A DNA stretch of 64,000 nucleotides from Trichuris trichiura (lineage: Eukaryota; Nematoda; Enoplea; Trichinellida; Trichuridae): positions 1-64,000 of the forward strand of contig JBAJFE010000061.1 in the NCBI GenBank assembly GCA_037903355.1. Reading direction: 5' to 3'. The first letter of the stretch is position 1, and each line of letters starts with the position of its first letter. The notes below the pieces were generated by a model, which ran no database searches, had not been told where the DNA came from, and saw only the letters and a list, made by a program, of their open reading frames with translations. The position numbers were made by a program, and so were the translations under genes. This document shows, one piece after another, positions 47,401-61,590 of the stretch.

Positions 47401-50400
47401 GGCATAGTTCGCAATGAACAGGAAATTCTTAGCTTAAGACGTTAGGAATAAGGGGACGCTTTAATTATGCAGATTCTATTGACCTTCTTGAAGCACAAAT
47501 GCTCCGATCCCAGCGAAAGGTTAAAAGTGTAGGAAAGAGATGAACGATAGGCTAACAAATAATGAGTGGTATTCTAAATGTAGCCCTTTTCCAATCCCCT
47601 ATTGGCGACACCTACGTTAGCTATAATACGCATCTACTAATAGAACATCTAAAACAACAAGCATTCCACAAGGAACGGGGATACGAAATGATAAGTCTCA
47701 TCAAAAAACATTACGCTATCAGTGGAGCGAAATTCTGTCGCGCAACGGCCGTATAATATGAAGTCAACTTTGACTGGCCAAAAGAATTCCACACTCGCCA
47801 CTTTGTAAATGCTTGTTATATTGTTCGAGTGCAATTTCAGAAAGGGCGACACAAAATGATAGCAAACGTCTTCCAAGTAGAAAGGATTCACTTATGCCGA
47901 AAAGCTTCTGACGTATTACGCATTCATAAGTAGCTGACGGCAACATTTGCACATAAAAGATATTCGCCAGTAACCGCGAGGCAGTCAGTTTACTTCAAAC
48001 GTATGTACGCAAGCAAATTCCACTCAACCGATCAGTTTCATCGTCTCCGCGTTATGATGCGGACCTATTGTGAAGTCATTTCATTGAGGAACGTACCTAT
48101 CCGACTTAGAGCTTAGAATTTCATCGGAGCAATGAGAAGGGACGCTGAAACCAGAAATAGACGGTTGCCCTGACAATGCTTGTCCCTCCAATGTCTTTAT
48201 GAGTGACATGCTCAGAGTTTATATATATAGTCTCACGGTCGGCATCTATACAAAGGGAGCGCTAGGCGTCGGGAGGTAGGAAACCCGCTTGGCATCTTAT
48301 CGTCCCAACTTCCTGTTGCGTATTTCGCATAGCAGAGATTAAACTTCCCTGCCGCTTCAAGATGCATTTGCTTGACGAGCCGGCTTCGAATAGGGAAAAT
48401 ATTTTCGCATTCCGATTATTCACTTGGCACAACGCGCTGCGCGTAGGTCATTTTCGAAAATTTCTGCAAATTTGTCACCTGAAAATGACGCGCCAAGAAT
48501 GCCGCTCCGAAGCAATTGTTTTTCCGCCCTTCTTTGCCAGGTGAAACCGTCAGCTTTAGGCCACGACTGACGACAAAATACATGGAGGAAAGAAACTTGT
48601 ACGAACGAAGAAAGCAACCGACGCGTCAGTGATCGATAAGCGGTGAAAACGCAAATGGATTAATGGAAGAAGAATTTCCAATTTCACGCTGAGGCGCCGC
48701 AGTTCAGACGCGAGAAAAAGGGGAGATGAAAAGGTTTGATTAGCGTCCGACTTGCCCCAAGTAACCAATGCGTACTTTTAGTTGGTCTCGCTATGCAAAC
48801 CGAAGACTGCTCGCACTGCTTCCTTAAGAGCAGCTACGAAACAATAGGAGCACACGCAAATATCTTGGCGGTAGTTAAGTGAGCAATGCCAATGAATAAT
48901 ACGCGCGCAATATGAAACTTCGCAGAAGGTAAAGTTCTTTCGCGCAAAGAAAGGAATGGAAATATGAACTTGGCGTGAGTCTGTCTGAGTCAGGCATTTT
49001 TTAAGTCGGTTCAACAATTCAAGTCAGATAACCTCCGCCACCGCTAAGCTTAGTGATGCCTTACCATAACGCCCTAAAGAACTCGTACGATACTTGCACG
49101 GGTCAGCTTAAAAACGAAAAACTGTTCCCTAAACGAATACGCGTGTGTATGAACTCTGCCTCAAAACAATTTCAACAATAATTCAGATAAACGAACATGT
49201 CGACGTTAACAAGCACTTCTCCATAGGTGTTCCTCGCCGTTGAGGAGTAGGTGTGACACTTCAACCGCGGCAGCTGTTACGCGGTTAGGCAAGTCGTATG
49301 CTATGTATGCTCGGAGATGGACCAAGAATGCAAACTGATTGCGGCGAAAAAATGTAATCAATATGGAGAAATCAAAAGTTATGGAATGCCCGTGGAAACT
49401 AAGATGAATGAGAAGAAAAAATCTTTTCCTTTTATCAGACACTTCAAGCAAACATCCAGCAGGGCATTTCACAGAAGAGGCTGGCGCCGACGTTCACACA
49501 GTGAGTTCTAGCTTTTTCGTCTATTCTCAAAGCTACATCATAGGCCCACCTGGTACACCCGAGGGCTTAGGCGTACACTTGCTTTTGCAGTTGAAGCGTC
49601 CAGACGACTTTGGAAATTATGCATTTGACTTTAAGCATGAAATATATACTCCCTGCTCTAGACTCGCGTTTACGAATGGCGACTTACTTTAAAGCTTGTA
49701 TGGATTTCCCAATGAGTACAAGCTAAAAACTTGCTCAGCTTGTCTAAGCAGATTGAACAAGCCTCCGCAAGCGTACAGCGAGCACAGGGATTAAGGGTGC
49801 TTAGTTGGGCGACTAGTTTGATCCTCTTCACACGGTAGAGCATGTGACAGAGTGAGCGCATCCCAGGCGTCTCGATTCCTCGCCTTTTGGAATACCTTTA
49901 CGTAGAAGTTCAGTCAGCTGTTCAATTAGCGAGTTATCACAATCGCACTTCTTTGAAAGACTTTTTTCTTGCACACATCCTCGGTAGGTGCTATTTCTTG
50001 ATGCAGCGCGTTCCATCCTCAGGCGAGACGTCCACTGCTGCTAGGACAACCGTCGCCATTTCCAATTGCCCGAGCAGTAGTACACTTTTTGTTGCAACCA
50101 TCAAGCTCAAAGACTTTCTTTATTTTTTCAAGTTCTACTTAAACGGAAAACCGTCTGAAAGTGCCACCAGGCTCTCCGCTCGCTTGCCATATATAGTTAG
50201 CTAATGAGTAGGTTACCCACGCCATGGTAACACAGTGACAATAACTGAGAGCCACTGGGCTTAAAGAAAAGGATGTATCAGTCGTGGAGATGCTTTCTGA
50301 GTACATTTTATATATGTAACAGCCTACACGGCGAATTAAGCAACATTCTACCGCACTGCTGAGGGATGTAAAAATCGAAAGCTCTCGTAAACTGAAGCTG

Positions 50401-53400
50401 ATGGACCGCCTAGCTGGGCGGCAATAAATATTCGCGCTTTTTGTTGTCCCCGTCATATTGGAGCATCTGCATGAGGAGAAGTGTCTACAGCGGCTGTAAG
50501 AAGAAACTGCGAGAAATCCTTGCAGCAACTTATCGCAATATACAGAAGAACATTTTTACGCACGAAAGAAATGGCTCCACTCAGGTCAGCTGACATTCCC
50601 GTTTCGGGCATATTTCGTATAGTGAAGAAGCTTGATTGGCTGGTAACAGTATCAGGGATACTTTAACTTCAACGGTAAACTGCAGTTCAACAATAGAGGG
50701 ACACTCTTCGGCATACAGTTCAAACCTTTATTTCTTTTTACGGAAGCAGCCCGACCGCTCTTTGAATCTTCAAGTTTTACTGTTCAACATGGACGCCCAC
50801 GAGAGAACAAGGCCTGACGATAATAAAAACTTTGGACATTCAAAGATCAGGTTCGCTTCGTAAGAAGAAATGAAGATATACGCGACATCTCAAAGCGTCC
50901 ATGAAGCTCAAAGTTGCAATAATGTTTGAACCAGCGGATGCGTAATGCTCAATAAACATATTGTCTACTTTTTGAATGTTTCAACATTAAGAGTAACATT
51001 GCAGTTAAAGCAATCCTTTTAATTGGAACTACCGTCTGTAGGACGTATACTGTTACTCTCATTTGCTCAAAGATGTCCTGTCTAACAGAGAGCAGTATCT
51101 CTTGATTTGAAAGCGTTACGTTTCTCGAAACAATGCTTCCCCAGCGTAGCCTGTCTGCTCAACTTTAAGCATGACATTTCTCTAACAGCTTCAGTTGGAC
51201 GTACTTAATACGAGGAAAAAATATTCCACGTCCAAAAATTTATTTAAACAGGGCCCAGCGAAGGTAATTTAAAATGACTAATCGCTTAGATATTCAACCT
51301 TCATTGCCAGGCAACGAAAACAAAGGATTGTTTGTTCAATCAAGCTGCCGCTTCCCTTCCGAAGGGAACGTGGGCAAAAAGCATCATAGCCAACATCCCC
51401 CTTGGAAGTCGTTTGCCATGTTGTCCGGTTGTCTAATGACGCGCCATTTTTGAACCTATCGATTTTTTCAAATGGTAACAAGTTGAGCCATAAGTCACGC
51501 GCTTTTTCTTTTCCGACAGAACACGGAGCGGCAAGTTTGAAAAATTGCTTGCCCCACCGTAATGACCACTTCGACCATGTCCAACCTTTGCACTTGAGCA
51601 AAAGGAGCAATTTTCGGTTGCCATAATTGCCTCGCCATATTTCACCGAGCAATAAGAAGTGCTGCTGCCCCAAAAGCAGCTGTAATGTCGCGTAGTAACA
51701 AAGGCATATATCTCCGACTTCGGCGTTTGGTTACCTTTGAAGGTAAGCGAAGTTCAAAGCGTAGCGCCAAAAGCGGCAGCAACCGCTTTGAAGTATCGTT
51801 GATCAAATCGCCGTTCACCTATACCTACACGAAGCTATTGTGCAATGCGAATTTTTAAGCCCCATCCGAAGGTTAACCTTTTCTGCACCAGGCCGACAAC
51901 ATGTCATGCTACTGGCCAGGTAAGCATGAGTGCCTGTATATGGCTAATTTAAGCGTCAATCGCATTTACGAATCCATGCAAAGGCACCAACGGTAATCAG
52001 TGGCTATTGTACTCCTAACAAGCGCCAACTTCAGGGCGCACAGAACGCGTTAAATGTGCACACAGCCGAAGTTCAGCATTTTTTGCCTGCATGCTCTGTC
52101 GCGCTTGAACGAGCTTTCCCTATAGCTTGAAATCGAAGCGAATTTGGAAACAACGCAAAAGCAGCTGTTTCGTTATTTACTACGACCGCTGTCGATTTGC
52201 CAGCTGCCGTTTTGCCCGCCGAAATATTAAAACACATTTTCAACAATGATGTAGACTTTCAAAGGTATTTTCATAAAATGGGCACAGTTGACGATCGACG
52301 CGCGCGGAATGTATACCTGAGCATAGTTGCGCTTTACCGACTTTCACTGTTGTCCTTTGGACTCTCCCTTTGGCAAACGCCTACTTTTTTGATAGAAGAG
52401 AATGACATGACGGCCAAGAGGTCGATAGGACAACGGACAAAAGCATGACCTATCCATCAGAGGTTAGTGAATTCACCTCGACATTGCGATCCTCTTGAAG
52501 AATTTGAATAACAATCCTATGCCCAAATATGGAATGCCGAAGCTTAGGCGGATAAATAGCGCTTTTTAGCACTCTACGTTGCCGATAGCTGTACAACCCG
52601 CGCAGTTCGAAAACAGAGTTTCAAATGTTTCGGTGCATATATAGAACGCTTTCTACCGGATATATGCGCTTTGCACTTATGCCATGTTCTACTGGTTTTA
52701 TTTGAGTATCGATAATAACGGAACTTTCGGGATTCATGCGCTCCTGTTGTCACGGCCTTTATCAGTACGCTGACGACGAGATCAAATGGCTCCCGAAAGC
52801 TGCGCCATTATCAATACGTAAATAAAACGCGGTTGGTACGTGACATCGATGTTCGAAAATGGCGCTTCAACTTTTCAAATTCCCAAGCGATCACTTATCC
52901 TTGCCGCGAAAGTCGTTAGCAACAACAAAAGGACGTCACTTCTAAGACCCGACGCAGCTGCACCTTTGCGCATTGACAATTCCGACTGTTGAAAACAAAA
53001 GTGAGGCAGCTGTGCAATCGAAACAACCGATTATGTAATCAAAAGGGCCACAAGTTAAAGGTGGCGGGTACTTCTGTCTTTCATGTTGGCCTTTAAGTTT
53101 GCCTACTCGAATAGCAATACAGGAGAGAAAGAAAGACGAAGAAACTGCAGCGAGCGATAGTTCCCCCAAAGTTTTCTTGTTGTGAACGCAACGCCCCATC
53201 ATTTTTGCCAATTTTAGCAAAACTCGGAGCACAACGCAAATCGTCGCCTCACTTGTGCTACACAGCGAAAATTCATTTGCCAAAAAAGGTAAGTGAGAAT
53301 TTTTCTTGCATTACGGTGGAGAATTCGCTAACCTTCGAAGGTCTGCGATAAAGCACTTGCGCGAATTCGTCGAGATACGTTAAGAGGGATATACTGTTGA

Positions 53401-54256
53401 AAATGCTAGTACAGTCGTTGTTCCAAAGGAGCTGTTGACCTTGTTAACTCGATCGTGTCCATCCGAGCTATAAACACTTCACCTTACCCTTCCTGGAAGC
53501 TACGGATCCGCGAAAACATATCCCCCAAGCTTGAACCACCTATACTCGATATGCCTTGCGGGCAACCTAAAACACTGGCCTGCTGGATGGAACCTAAAGA
53601 GGCATAGACGCTTGCCCATCTCGAAGCCTGTCAGTTTCCTACATACTTCTAGGAACAGAAATAGCAGCATATGACAAAAGAAAGCGGTTATCCTAATAGT
53701 TCGGCGATAACGAAAAATTTTAAACATTTGATTTGTTGCTGGTCTTTGGTCGATATCAATCAACGATCAAGGCGGCGAACGGTTAAATGGGGCAATGGCC
53801 CACACTGAAAGCTCCAGTTGGTTGAAACGCCTTTTCGGGAGGTGGCGGTACGCTTCCATCTTGATACCATCCAGCAGACTCTGCAGCCTTGCAGGTTGGG
53901 TATTTTCAATACCTATTGACGCAAATGAGATTATAATGGAAGGTCGGTCGGAGAAGACCATCATCTTGTCTCGAGACACGTAGAGAATAGTCGCGTTAAG
54001 GAAGACGACGGCTGCTCTTGCCAGACGACAGCTAATTCTAATTAGCCATTGTTTAGATTAACTGCTCGGCTGTCCTCTTTCCACTACAACTTTACTTGTC
54101 CAACCCAATATTGGCGCGGCAAGCAAATGTCTCATTTTTCGGATCAGCAGGGATCGCTGAGAACATTAATTCGAAAAGCAACGGCGCGCAACAGCGGCTA
54201 TTCAATAAGAGCTTGCAGTGCAATATCCATTTCAGGTATGACGTAACGAAGGAACT

Positions 54257-57200
54257 ATGACCACGTCAAACCAGTCGCTGAATAATCCTTTGGTCGCTAG
54301 CCTTGGCCCTTGCTTCGACGACTCCTTGAATTCAACAAGGGTACTGAACGAGTGGGACAAGGCCCTAATGGATGAGCTATTGCTCGTCAGGCACTGCAAC
54401 TGCCAACAGATCGTAATGGTCAACCATATTCAAAACCTCTACTGCGGTATGCCGTCTATGAACCACAGTTGGCCTGTGCAAGCGATATATCTGCTGTTGT
54501 TTGGCTTGATCATCACAATGTCCATTGGTGGCAATCTAGTGGTTATCTGGGTCGTGCTCGCCCACAAGACCATGCGAACCGTTACTAATTACTTTTTGCT
54601 AAATTTGGCCATTGCTGACGCAAGTATTTCCTTGTTCAACGTCTGCTTCAATTTTGTCTACATCCTATACTACAACTGGTGGTTTGGAGACCCGTACTGC
54701 CACTTCAGCAATGTTATGGGTGTTGCGCCCACGTGCGCCAGCGTTTTCACGCTTATGAGCATGAGCGTCGACCGGTAAGCTCCGACTACGTATTCTCACC
54801 CGACTTTACGTTGTAAACTTTAATTCCTAATTTGCCACTTGAATCGAACACCATTTTGAGCGATCGTGAATAGTCATCTCCTGCGGAGCCTTCTTTCATG
54901 TTATTGACTGAAGAAGTGGCCAAACCTCTCGGATGTTTTATTTGCTCGCCATCGTAATCGATTTATGAGTACTTATCATCCTTCAAAGCTAAGAAGGTCC
55001 ATTCAGTGCGCAGATCTGTTACCCGCGCCTTCCCAACTGCGGCATTTGCTTCCTATCTTAAATTAAGGTAAAGTGTTACCAATTTCCACAAGATTGTATG
55101 TAGCTGTGCAAGTATCCGTTGGCCCATACTTCCAATTGAGCATTGTTAAGCATCCGAGATCATCCTTAGAGCTTCAGGCTACTAATGTAATTCTTTATAC
55201 TTCCTTTCTGCGTACATCGTGCGACAACTCCTTATGAGCAAAGTCACTGGATCGAAATGGGCCCTGCTGAGTGCCTGCGCTAGGTAGCATCATTTCTTAT
55301 AAAGTTTCTTATCGAAGCGTGAAAATCCGCCGTTAGTATCAATGTTTCCAAACGCGATTCGACAGATTCGACTGATCACCATCAACTGCGCTTCAGTCTA
55401 CTAATGACTAAAAGCAGTCGCGTACACTTTCCGCTGAGTCACTACTTAATTAGAAAGTTGCCGTCACGCGCTGCAATAGTAATAGTTGGATAGAGTGCAT
55501 TGCACAACCGTTCTACGGACTTCCAGTTTTCAGCAATCAAAAGTCCACTATCTCCTGACTTCACAAAATAGATTCGTCTTTAAGGCGCATTGCCTCTGTT
55601 AATGGAGAGCGGAAAACGCAGATACTCTATAGAGATCACAGCGCCGTTCCACAGTTTTCGTTGGAATATTATTTATGCATAAGATAAACAAAGTTGACGC
55701 CTGTCGGTGAGCTTCTACGTCTCCGAGTGAGCAAAACGTCAGCTAAGACTCAATTGTACGCCTTAAAGTGCAATCGGCCGAAAGAGATGACACGGCGATA
55801 AGTGTCAAAACTAGTTGCGATAAAGCTTTCTACATACAAGGTCAACCCTGCCAGGGTGCTCAACTATTGCAAGGGCCGCCGGGAATCTCTGAACGAAGCT
55901 AAGTCATGCACGTCGCTTTAAGCTTCAAGATTGGCCATTCAATCGGATGAGTCTTCCATTTTTTCGAATAATTGATTTCGAAAGTTGTGGGTAGAGTTTG
56001 GATTGAAAAAGCTCCCACTGTTCCTCTGCTTCGCTTTTCGTAGCTTCTCTTGCGACCACGATTTTATCGATACGTTTCCAGGCGTTTGGTCAATAATATG
56101 GCTCTTCAGCAAAGCAAGACCGTGCAGACACTGAAGCTGACGGAAATCTCTTGAGTCATCGCTTCTTTTTTCTTCAGGGATTTTATATATCTTGCCTTAA
56201 GCTTACTGCTCATCTTAAAAACACAACATGCCCAAAAAAGGACGCTCCTCTGTTTCTTCAAATGCATTTGCCAACGCGAACATGCAACTGGCATTGTCTT
56301 CCCCGGGAAAAAACTAAATCTTTACTCAGCGAAGATCACCTGCCGGTTCAATCAACCGTGGACGAATAGGTTTAAATTAGTCGTTTCAAAATAGATTTTC
56401 TCGCTGTACTTCCATCGACTGACGTAATTACCGAACGAACACATGAACTGACAAGGAAAAAGAAAATTGAAAGAATCACTCCAAGCAACAAAACAAATTT
56501 CATTCTCTGGCAAGCACACTACGCTAGTTCAACTCCTTGTCAGACCATGAACCTAATATAGTGCCATGCAGCCTTAGCTATTTCGAAATTAAGACTATGT
56601 CATTCTCCTTCGCTTTTCGTGCCGTCGCAATACGAATTCAAATACAAAGCATTTTGAAAAGGTTTCGATAGAGAAAACACCCCGCTTCGCTTAGATAACA
56701 GGAGCCATGCTACAGTAGAGCTCAATGGAGATGTCATGATCGATGTGCGCATTAAAATTTTCGGTTTGCTCAGGCGCGCAGTATCATCTTGGAGCACCGC
56801 TGCGAATTGGCAGCATAAACTCAGCGGGGCATATTAGTTCGTCAGGCGGCATTATTGAAAGAAAACTTGCCCCTCGTCGGATGGTTAGTTGGGAAGAAAT
56901 CACATCAACTTACCATTGATGAAGTGGGCGGCAATATCAACTTGCAATATTTGCCACTTGGAACCAAGAATGACAGATGACAACAGAACAGACGCGTACA
57001 CAACGGAAGTAAAGCTCAACTTCTGCACTTTCGTGCTCGCACTATCACCGCTAAGTTGTCCATGCAAATTCGGCCTTTTCAAACCATTCTTCCTACGGAT
57101 GATACAAGTTGGCGTGATAGACATTTAGGAAAAAAGATATGCGCGAATAAGTCAATCTCATTAATTAAAATTTTGATTAATGTTCGATTTGTGAATAGAA

Positions 57201-59332
57201 TAAAAGGCCGCATCACTTAATGGGAATTGCGTACGCACATCTTAATGACGCGAAATTGGATTGCTGCTTAGATGAGAATGACTTCGTTTCTGGCCAGCCT
57301 TTTCAAAAAAAAACAAAAACAACAACTCTATCACCGACTTTGTATTTGACACTAATCGTAACCGTTCTTTCACCTTCTTAGCATTTATTCTATAGAGATA
57401 TCATGTGTTAAAGGTATGTGGCAATAATGAACCCGCTTCGAAGGCGCTTCTCCAAACAAAAAACGATCACAATTATATGTACAATATGGATTGCCGCCTT
57501 TCTCTGCGCTCTGCCAATGGCAATGCACTCGTACACGCAAAATTTTTTTTCCCACGAGGGCGCCAAGAGAACGGTCTGCTATGCGGACGGTTATCCGGAT
57601 GGGGATGCCAAAACTAGCACGCAGTTCCAAATGTAAGCTTTTATCTCACATTAGAAACACCTTTTCCCAATTGACGTTTCGAACTAATCAAACTTTCTTC
57701 AGATACAACTACTTCCTGTTATTCATCACTTATCTACTACCGCTGGGCGTACTATCGTTCACCTACGTCAGCATGGGCCGAGCGCTCTGGGGAATGAACA
57801 CCATTGGAGAACATCGACAAGAAATGCAAATTCGTGCCAAAAGAAAAGTAATGCGCACTATTATAACTATGACGCTATCGCCAAGAGGTTTGAGGAATTG
57901 AAAAAAGGAGATAAGCTGCCAGAGGCGGCAAAATCTGTTCAGGCAATGTGGGCTTTGTACGAACAATCAGAGTAACGCCAATTAAGGAAACATAGACACG
58001 CTTCTTAAAAGGGCGGCGGTTAGGGAGTAGCAAAATTTCTCTTCTGACAATATGCAGATTAATCATTGCATGCGGTATCTCAAAAGGCTTTAATGATCCA
58101 TTAGTGTATCTACCAGACTAACAAGACTTCTGCTTGAATGCTAACTGAACAAATGAATCAAAGCTGATAACTGATAGCACTATAATGGACCACTTGATGG
58201 CTGCTCGTGTGCTGGGACCATTATAGACTAACTGTGACAAATCTCTTCACAGTAAAGCTTATCACTTTCTATAAATGGACTGGTAGTACATCAATAAGCA
58301 TACTTCATTTATATGAGAAAGGTCAAAATTGATTACGCGCTATGAACAAAGACTTTTCGCTTTCTTCTTGTTCAATGTTTTTCTTATTATATAGTCCTGA
58401 TACCTATTTTAAAAATCTTAAGAGCGATACAGTAGGATAGTTATATAATTTTTAATTTCAAGCCTAAGGTAGTTGCTTTAAAAAGCTTACATTCGCAATT
58501 CTAACCAAAAAAAATTTGTAAGGTTTATAGTAAACCTGCTTTCGACTGCATTTCACTTATTGAGGAAAAGATATCCTTGCCGGTATGAAAAACGTACCCA
58601 AATAGCCGGGCATGGGCAGTTCTAGCAGTCAATGGATCTTACAAATGGCTGAAGTCAAAAAAATGACTACGATAGACTAAAATGTTAATCCTTCAATATT
58701 GTTGCCTTTGTTTCCTAGTCTGAACGTCATAAATTGCTGACCGTGAAATGAATGTGCCCTTTTTCAGATAGTGAAAATGCTGACGGTGGTCGGTACCTTA
58801 TTTATGGTTTGCTGGCTACCCTATCACGTATACTTCACTTTCCTGATGCATATATTTGCCGAGATGGACTTTCTCGTTGCTCAACACGTCTACATGGGTA
58901 TGTACTGGTTGGCGATGAGCAGCACCGTCGTTAATCCCATTGTATACTGCTGGATGAACTCCAGGTAGGTTCTTGAACAGTGCCGCCATGCTGCGTATGG
59001 AAACTTTGCCGCCGAGGCAATGCAACCGTGTGCGTCAAAAAGTTCAAAATATGCCACACTTCAGGTTCCGCGCTGGATTTATGTACGCATTCCGGTGGCT
59101 CCCTTGCGTTCATATGTCGGAAAAAGACTATTATGCAAGCGGGTTGTACGAAGGCTTAAGACAAGCTGGAAGACGCAGCTACTGCTCAAGGTCAACAGAT
59201 TACAATGGTTCTTTGTTGGGACTGAGCCCAAGGAGAAGTAGCGCAAAAAGGTCTTCGAACGCGTCCCGCCGCCGCGAAGATGCCAACGAAAAGTTTCTTC
59301 CGGATAAAGCCTCACCAAATCGCAGAGCGTGA
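54257..59332 (+). CDS. Tachykinin/neurokinin-type G protein-coupled receptor, five exons, complete
   Basis: Exons 54257-54774, 57414-57632, 57703-57847, 58768-58964 and 59065-59332 join in phase with GT-AG introns to give 448 aa. Hallmarks: TM1 with GGNLVV (91-96); MRTVTNYFLLNLAIAD (106-121) into TM2; the TM3 Cys at 148; DRY at 172-174; a TM4 Trp; a Cys in extracellular loop 2; IRAKRKIVKML before TM6 (about 289-299); CWLPYH at 309-314; WLAMSSTVVNPIVY (341-354) in TM7, followed by RFRAGF, as in vertebrate neurokinin and insect tachykinin receptors. The N-terminus (about 70 aa) has NQS and NST sites, the cytoplasmic tail is Ser/Arg-rich, and LPC after helix 8 may be palmitoylated. It should sit in the plasma membrane of neurons or muscle and signal through G proteins on binding a tachykinin-like peptide; the ligand is inferred. 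The first intron is long (2639 bp). Confidence 0.93.
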
Positions 59333-59717
59333 ACCAGAATTTCACGACTCAGTAATAGAATATTTTGGCGAAGTAATGGATTTCTACAGCTGGCTAAAAC
59401 TCGCCTTCTCATCGCGCATGAAAAGTGCATGGGTTCCTCTGGATTCACTCACTCTTAATTAATCGACAGCAGTCAAGCATGTAAATCAAACAGAAGTTGC
59501 ATTAAAAGAATGCAAGAGAAAAGCGTTTCTCAGTCGACAAAGACGAAGCTGTCTTACGCCGATGAACGAATGCATAAGAATCAACATTGACATATTTTTC
59601 AATTCTTTAAGTCGTATTATAAAAGTGAATGATAAATAAGTAAAAAATGTATAAAAAACAAAGTAATGCGATAATCTGATCTAAAAAGTACAACAGAAGA
59701 ATTATATTAGGAAAAAG

Positions 59718-59723
59718 AATAAA
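59718..59723 (+). promoter_or_regulatory. Possible polyadenylation signal of the receptor
   Basis: AATAAA about 390 bp after the receptor stop codon, in A-rich sequence. It is the canonical hexamer, but the AT-rich context makes chance possible. Confidence 0.4.
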
Positions 59724-61378
59724 AGAAGTTATGACAAAAAGTTAAAGTTTCCTTAAAGCTGTAAAGTTGTTTTGATGAGTAGCACACAATGAAAATGAGT
59801 CTCCATCTTTATGGGAATTCAAGCTCGGAAACTGTTACGATAGTTGACGGAACAAAACAAGCGCCTAATTTTGTTAACTGTATCCGTCTCGCTTCGGCCT
59901 TTTGGTGGGAATTTCGTTTATCTATTTTTAAAAAAAAGGCCCGAAAAATGATCACAGCTCTCTTCACTTCATATCTAAACGCATTTTGAAATGTACAACA
60001 ATTTCATCAGTCCTTATTTGAACGTATACAGTCTCTAATCACAGATACGCATTTTACTTCTTGGATTTCGCAGGTTCAACTCACAAGGTCTACCCATTAA
60101 TGCTACTGTGACACTGCTTCCTACTTGCTATGCCAGTAACGAATAATGTTTTTTTCTGAAAGTAAAATATTAAATCAATTCCTGAATGCAGCCTGAATAA
60201 TCATAACCCCATTCAGGCAGCTTAGGGGAATGACCCAACGAAAACACGACACGTAAAATCTATACCGCTTTTTTGTTGTATACCAATTTTTGGCTTATAT
60301 ACTAACGCTTAACAACGCATGCTGATTGGAAACAGGACGACAAGACGTAACTAAGTCGCGATCTAGTCTCGGGAGAACGCTTCAATGTTTTGTGCAACCA
60401 TACACAAAAGTTTGAAATTTTAAAATCGACAAGTCTTTTCATAAAGTCCGACTTTTGGGTTAACTAATGAAGAAAATATGGCTACTTATGCGAAGCTGAT
60501 CAATACTCGCGGACGTTCCATTCTTTAATCTGATCTATGGTGAAATATTTCTCGCCAAAGACCGAAATATGATCAGTCCAGAGAGCTGCTTGTAAAATAA
60601 ATTCTACAAAGCGGAATACCTAATCATTTTCGAAAATTAAATAGTAGCTACGCTTTTATATCTAATCGGTTTTGCTATGGATATCGAAAAGGTGTGACAA
60701 GCAAACAAACATGCAAACGAGAGACCTCTTCAGGCGTGGTCTACGCGACTTCTCACTCGCTGAAGAAGCGCTTCAGCCCGACAGTCCTAGTTTTGAATTA
60801 AATTTGCATAAGTGACAATGTCACAGGTTCTTTGAAATAAGTATTCCACCAAAGCTACGTGAACGGAAAGACGAAAAACATTAATGAACTAATAGATCAA
60901 TGGGGTTTTGGTGGTTATGGGCACCGTGTCCTTAAAACGCAATTTCCTTTCTGTTGAGCATGTGGCCATCCTTTTTCATTTTTACCGGAAAGCGTCCCAG
61001 CTATTCTATCCCCACTAATTCTACCTATAAGTCCAATATAAGCCTTATGCTTAGAAGTAGACTTAGAGAAGTGCAAAACAAGATGGCCGGGGAAGTTATA
61101 GTATGGCAATGGGACGGATGACCGACGAGAGTCAATCAGCTGCTCCGACTTTGACATTGATTCTTTAGTATGATGAAAATAGCGAATAATTATTCTTTTA
61201 CCCTATTACATCAACTACAATACAATTCTTACTACAACTGACAGCACCCAATAGAAATTTTCAATCGCATGAAATCTGCTCTAAAGCTCATCTTGATATT
61301 TCAATCTTCAACGCAACAAATGCAGCTACGTTCGTTTACAAACGATGCCCGAAATCATCTATCGAGTCATTAGTTTCG

Positions 61379-61590
61379 TTATAACAATTCTTGCTTAACA
61401 AAATCAAAGTACACGTTCGTTACTTCAAAGTTCTCCTTGAGAAAAAGAAGCATTATTATACCGCGTGGCGTTTTGCGCAAACTTCCGCGAATGAACTGCC
61501 TTAACACGTATACCTCGAGTAATACCGGCGCATTTGTCAAGCTTACCATTTTCTCAAAAAACACGACATCTGGAGTACACCTGTGAGAAT
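61379..61590 (-). CDS. Possible terminal exon, unknown
   Basis: An acceptor-like TTCTCACAG at the high-coordinate end is followed by about 70 open codons to a stop at 61379. The predicted segment starts CTPDVVFFEKMVSLTNAP and is mixed in composition rather than A-rich. No upstream exon was found, and the tolloid-like gene already has its own stop at 62970, so an independent gene would be needed. Low confidence. Confidence 0.15.

Larger units (their letters stand above)
37413..54256. other. Long stretch without a recognisable gene
   Basis: About 17 kb between the transporter and the receptor. I read both strands and found no domain, tRNA or clear repeat array. There are scattered open frames, the longest at 41178-41708 and 44074-44469 (both plus strand). 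Undetected small exons, non-coding RNA or long-range regulatory DNA cannot be excluded. The part just before 54257 is likely receptor 5' leader: an acceptor-like TTTCAG ends about 20 bp before the start codon. Confidence 0.4.
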
